From: Scylla paramamosain | Lineage: Eukaryota; Arthropoda; Malacostraca; Decapoda; Portunidae | Assembly: GCF_035594125.1 (NCBI RefSeq) | Contig: NC_087180.1 | Coordinates: 16,173,615-16,237,614 of the forward strand | Reading direction: 5' to 3' | Length of the DNA stretch: 64,000 nt | In this document: positions 63,208-64,000 of the stretch, one piece after another | How positions within the stretch are numbered: the stretch's first letter is position 1 | How the letters are laid out: each line of letters begins with the position of its first letter | Notes under the pieces: model-generated | Told to the model about the DNA's origin: nothing | What the model saw: the letters and a program-made list of their open reading frames with translations, nothing else | Database searches by the model: none | Made by a program: the position numbers and the translations under genes

Positions 63208-64000
63208 ATGGAATAATTCCTAATTCCATCATTTCGTCGAAAACAGACAAAAATCTCGATTTCATAAGAGGATCTTTGTTCAGCATTTCCAACGACTTTT
63301 CTCTTGCCTCACGAAACGTTTCTACAAGATCCTCGTTACATTCTTTCGAAGAGTCTACTGATTCTTCAGTTTCCAAGAACATTACTGGTGCAGACAATAT
63401 AGCGAACATTGAGCCGATGAGGTTCTTCTCCCTGAAATCCTTGAGGAGCTGCGCCTGCGTGAATGGTACTGTCTGGCCGCCGGCCTCCATGATGTCCTTG
63501 AAAGTGGTGTAGTAGGAACCCATGAAGACTTCAATGTTGGGCTTCCTGACGTCCCCCGACATGCTGGTATAGAGGAGGTAGTTGAGATCGGCAGCTGGGG
63601 CACTGTAGTTTGTCAGCTGCAAGTCGAGGAGCATCACGTCCTCGGGGTGGCCGGTCTTGCTGTACCTGCCGGAGGTGAAGAGACATATAACACAGTGTAC
63701 TAGGATGGTCTGTACTCCAGTCTGTAAGAGACACATATTAACTTTCCTGGTTTATCTGCAGAAAAAGGTGAAGAGGAGGACAGGGCAGAAAAAAACGCAT
63801 CTGGACTACTTGAAGTTTTTGTAATGAAAGGAAAATATGGTGACAGAAGCAAGTAGGATGCAGAGTCGTTACAACTTACCTGAAGAGAAGGTTGTTGATC
63901 CAGCAGTCTCCGTGACACACCACCTTAGGCTCGCCGTATTCCAGCTGTTCGAAGATGTCCACTAACTTAGGGATGATTGTGTCCATCCAGGCATTTACTC
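63206..64000 (-). CDS. EcKinase-like small-molecule kinase, copy 4 (cut by window end)
   Basis: The last exon 63665-63206 (460 nt, stop TAA) and the 3' part of exon 2 from 63880 to the window end. The junction is in frame (GTAAGT donor). Visible motifs are VVCHGDCWINNLLFR, the VMLLDLQLTN metal-binding motif, a variable acidic stretch (SSKECNEDLVETFREA), and RFLSVFDEMMELGIIP. The N-terminal two thirds should lie just beyond 64000. It is a member of the tandem array with copies 1-3. Confidence 0.92.

Overview
The window looks like nuclear DNA of an arthropod, most likely a decapod crustacean. The evidence is multi-exon genes with GT-AG introns, wide intergenic spacing, very dense microsatellites (CT, AC, AT, GACA, ATCT, trinucleotides), decayed non-LTR retrotransposons of a type common in crabs, and animal gene families (NIT-type guanylyl cyclase, SLC18 transporter, achaete-scute bHLH, CRAL-TRIO, EcKinase-like). 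The organism call is inference. All gene models were read by eye from splice signals, frame continuity and family resemblance.

Layout. 1-2.5 kb: a broken antisense LINE lying against the next splice acceptor. 2.5-3.8 kb: the last three coding exons of a GLYR1/NPAC-like gene (+). 7.8-9.4 kb: a three-exon achaete-scute-like bHLH gene (-). 13.7-16.7 kb: a complete seven-exon dihydrodiol dehydrogenase gene (+, 336 aa). 17.5-21.8 kb: a ten-exon SLC18-type vesicular amine transporter (-, about 693 aa). 22-26.6 kb: microsatellites, LINE tails and a hAT-like MITE. 26.6-33.9 kb: a sixteen-exon membrane guanylyl cyclase with an extracellular NIT-like domain (-, about 654 aa). 34-40.3 kb: repeat-rich intergenic DNA. 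40.3-50.4 kb: a CRAL-TRIO lipid-carrier gene (+). 51.3-64 kb: four tandem EcKinase-like genes (-), the last one cut by the window end.

The most striking finding is the CRAL-TRIO gene. Between its shared exons 1-2 and its shared last three exons lie six tandem exons, each exactly 259 nt, each open, and each with the same phases (2 in, 0 out). Each encodes the same 86-residue piece of the lipid-binding core with a different sequence. This is the architecture of a mutually exclusive exon cluster, which would give one gene six carrier proteins with different pockets. Because 259 is not a multiple of 3, skipping all of them or joining two breaks the frame.

Other notable points: the NIT cyclase keeps its metal and guanine-selecting residues but lacks the transition-state Asn and Arg; the SLC18 transporter lacks the usual TM11 Asp and has a lumenal loop of about 240 residues; and the EcKinase-like paralogs all end at or next to a (GA)n tract in the coding sense. 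The genes do not form an operon. The lipid carrier and the small-molecule kinase cluster are neighbours, but nothing in the sequence shows that they cooperate.
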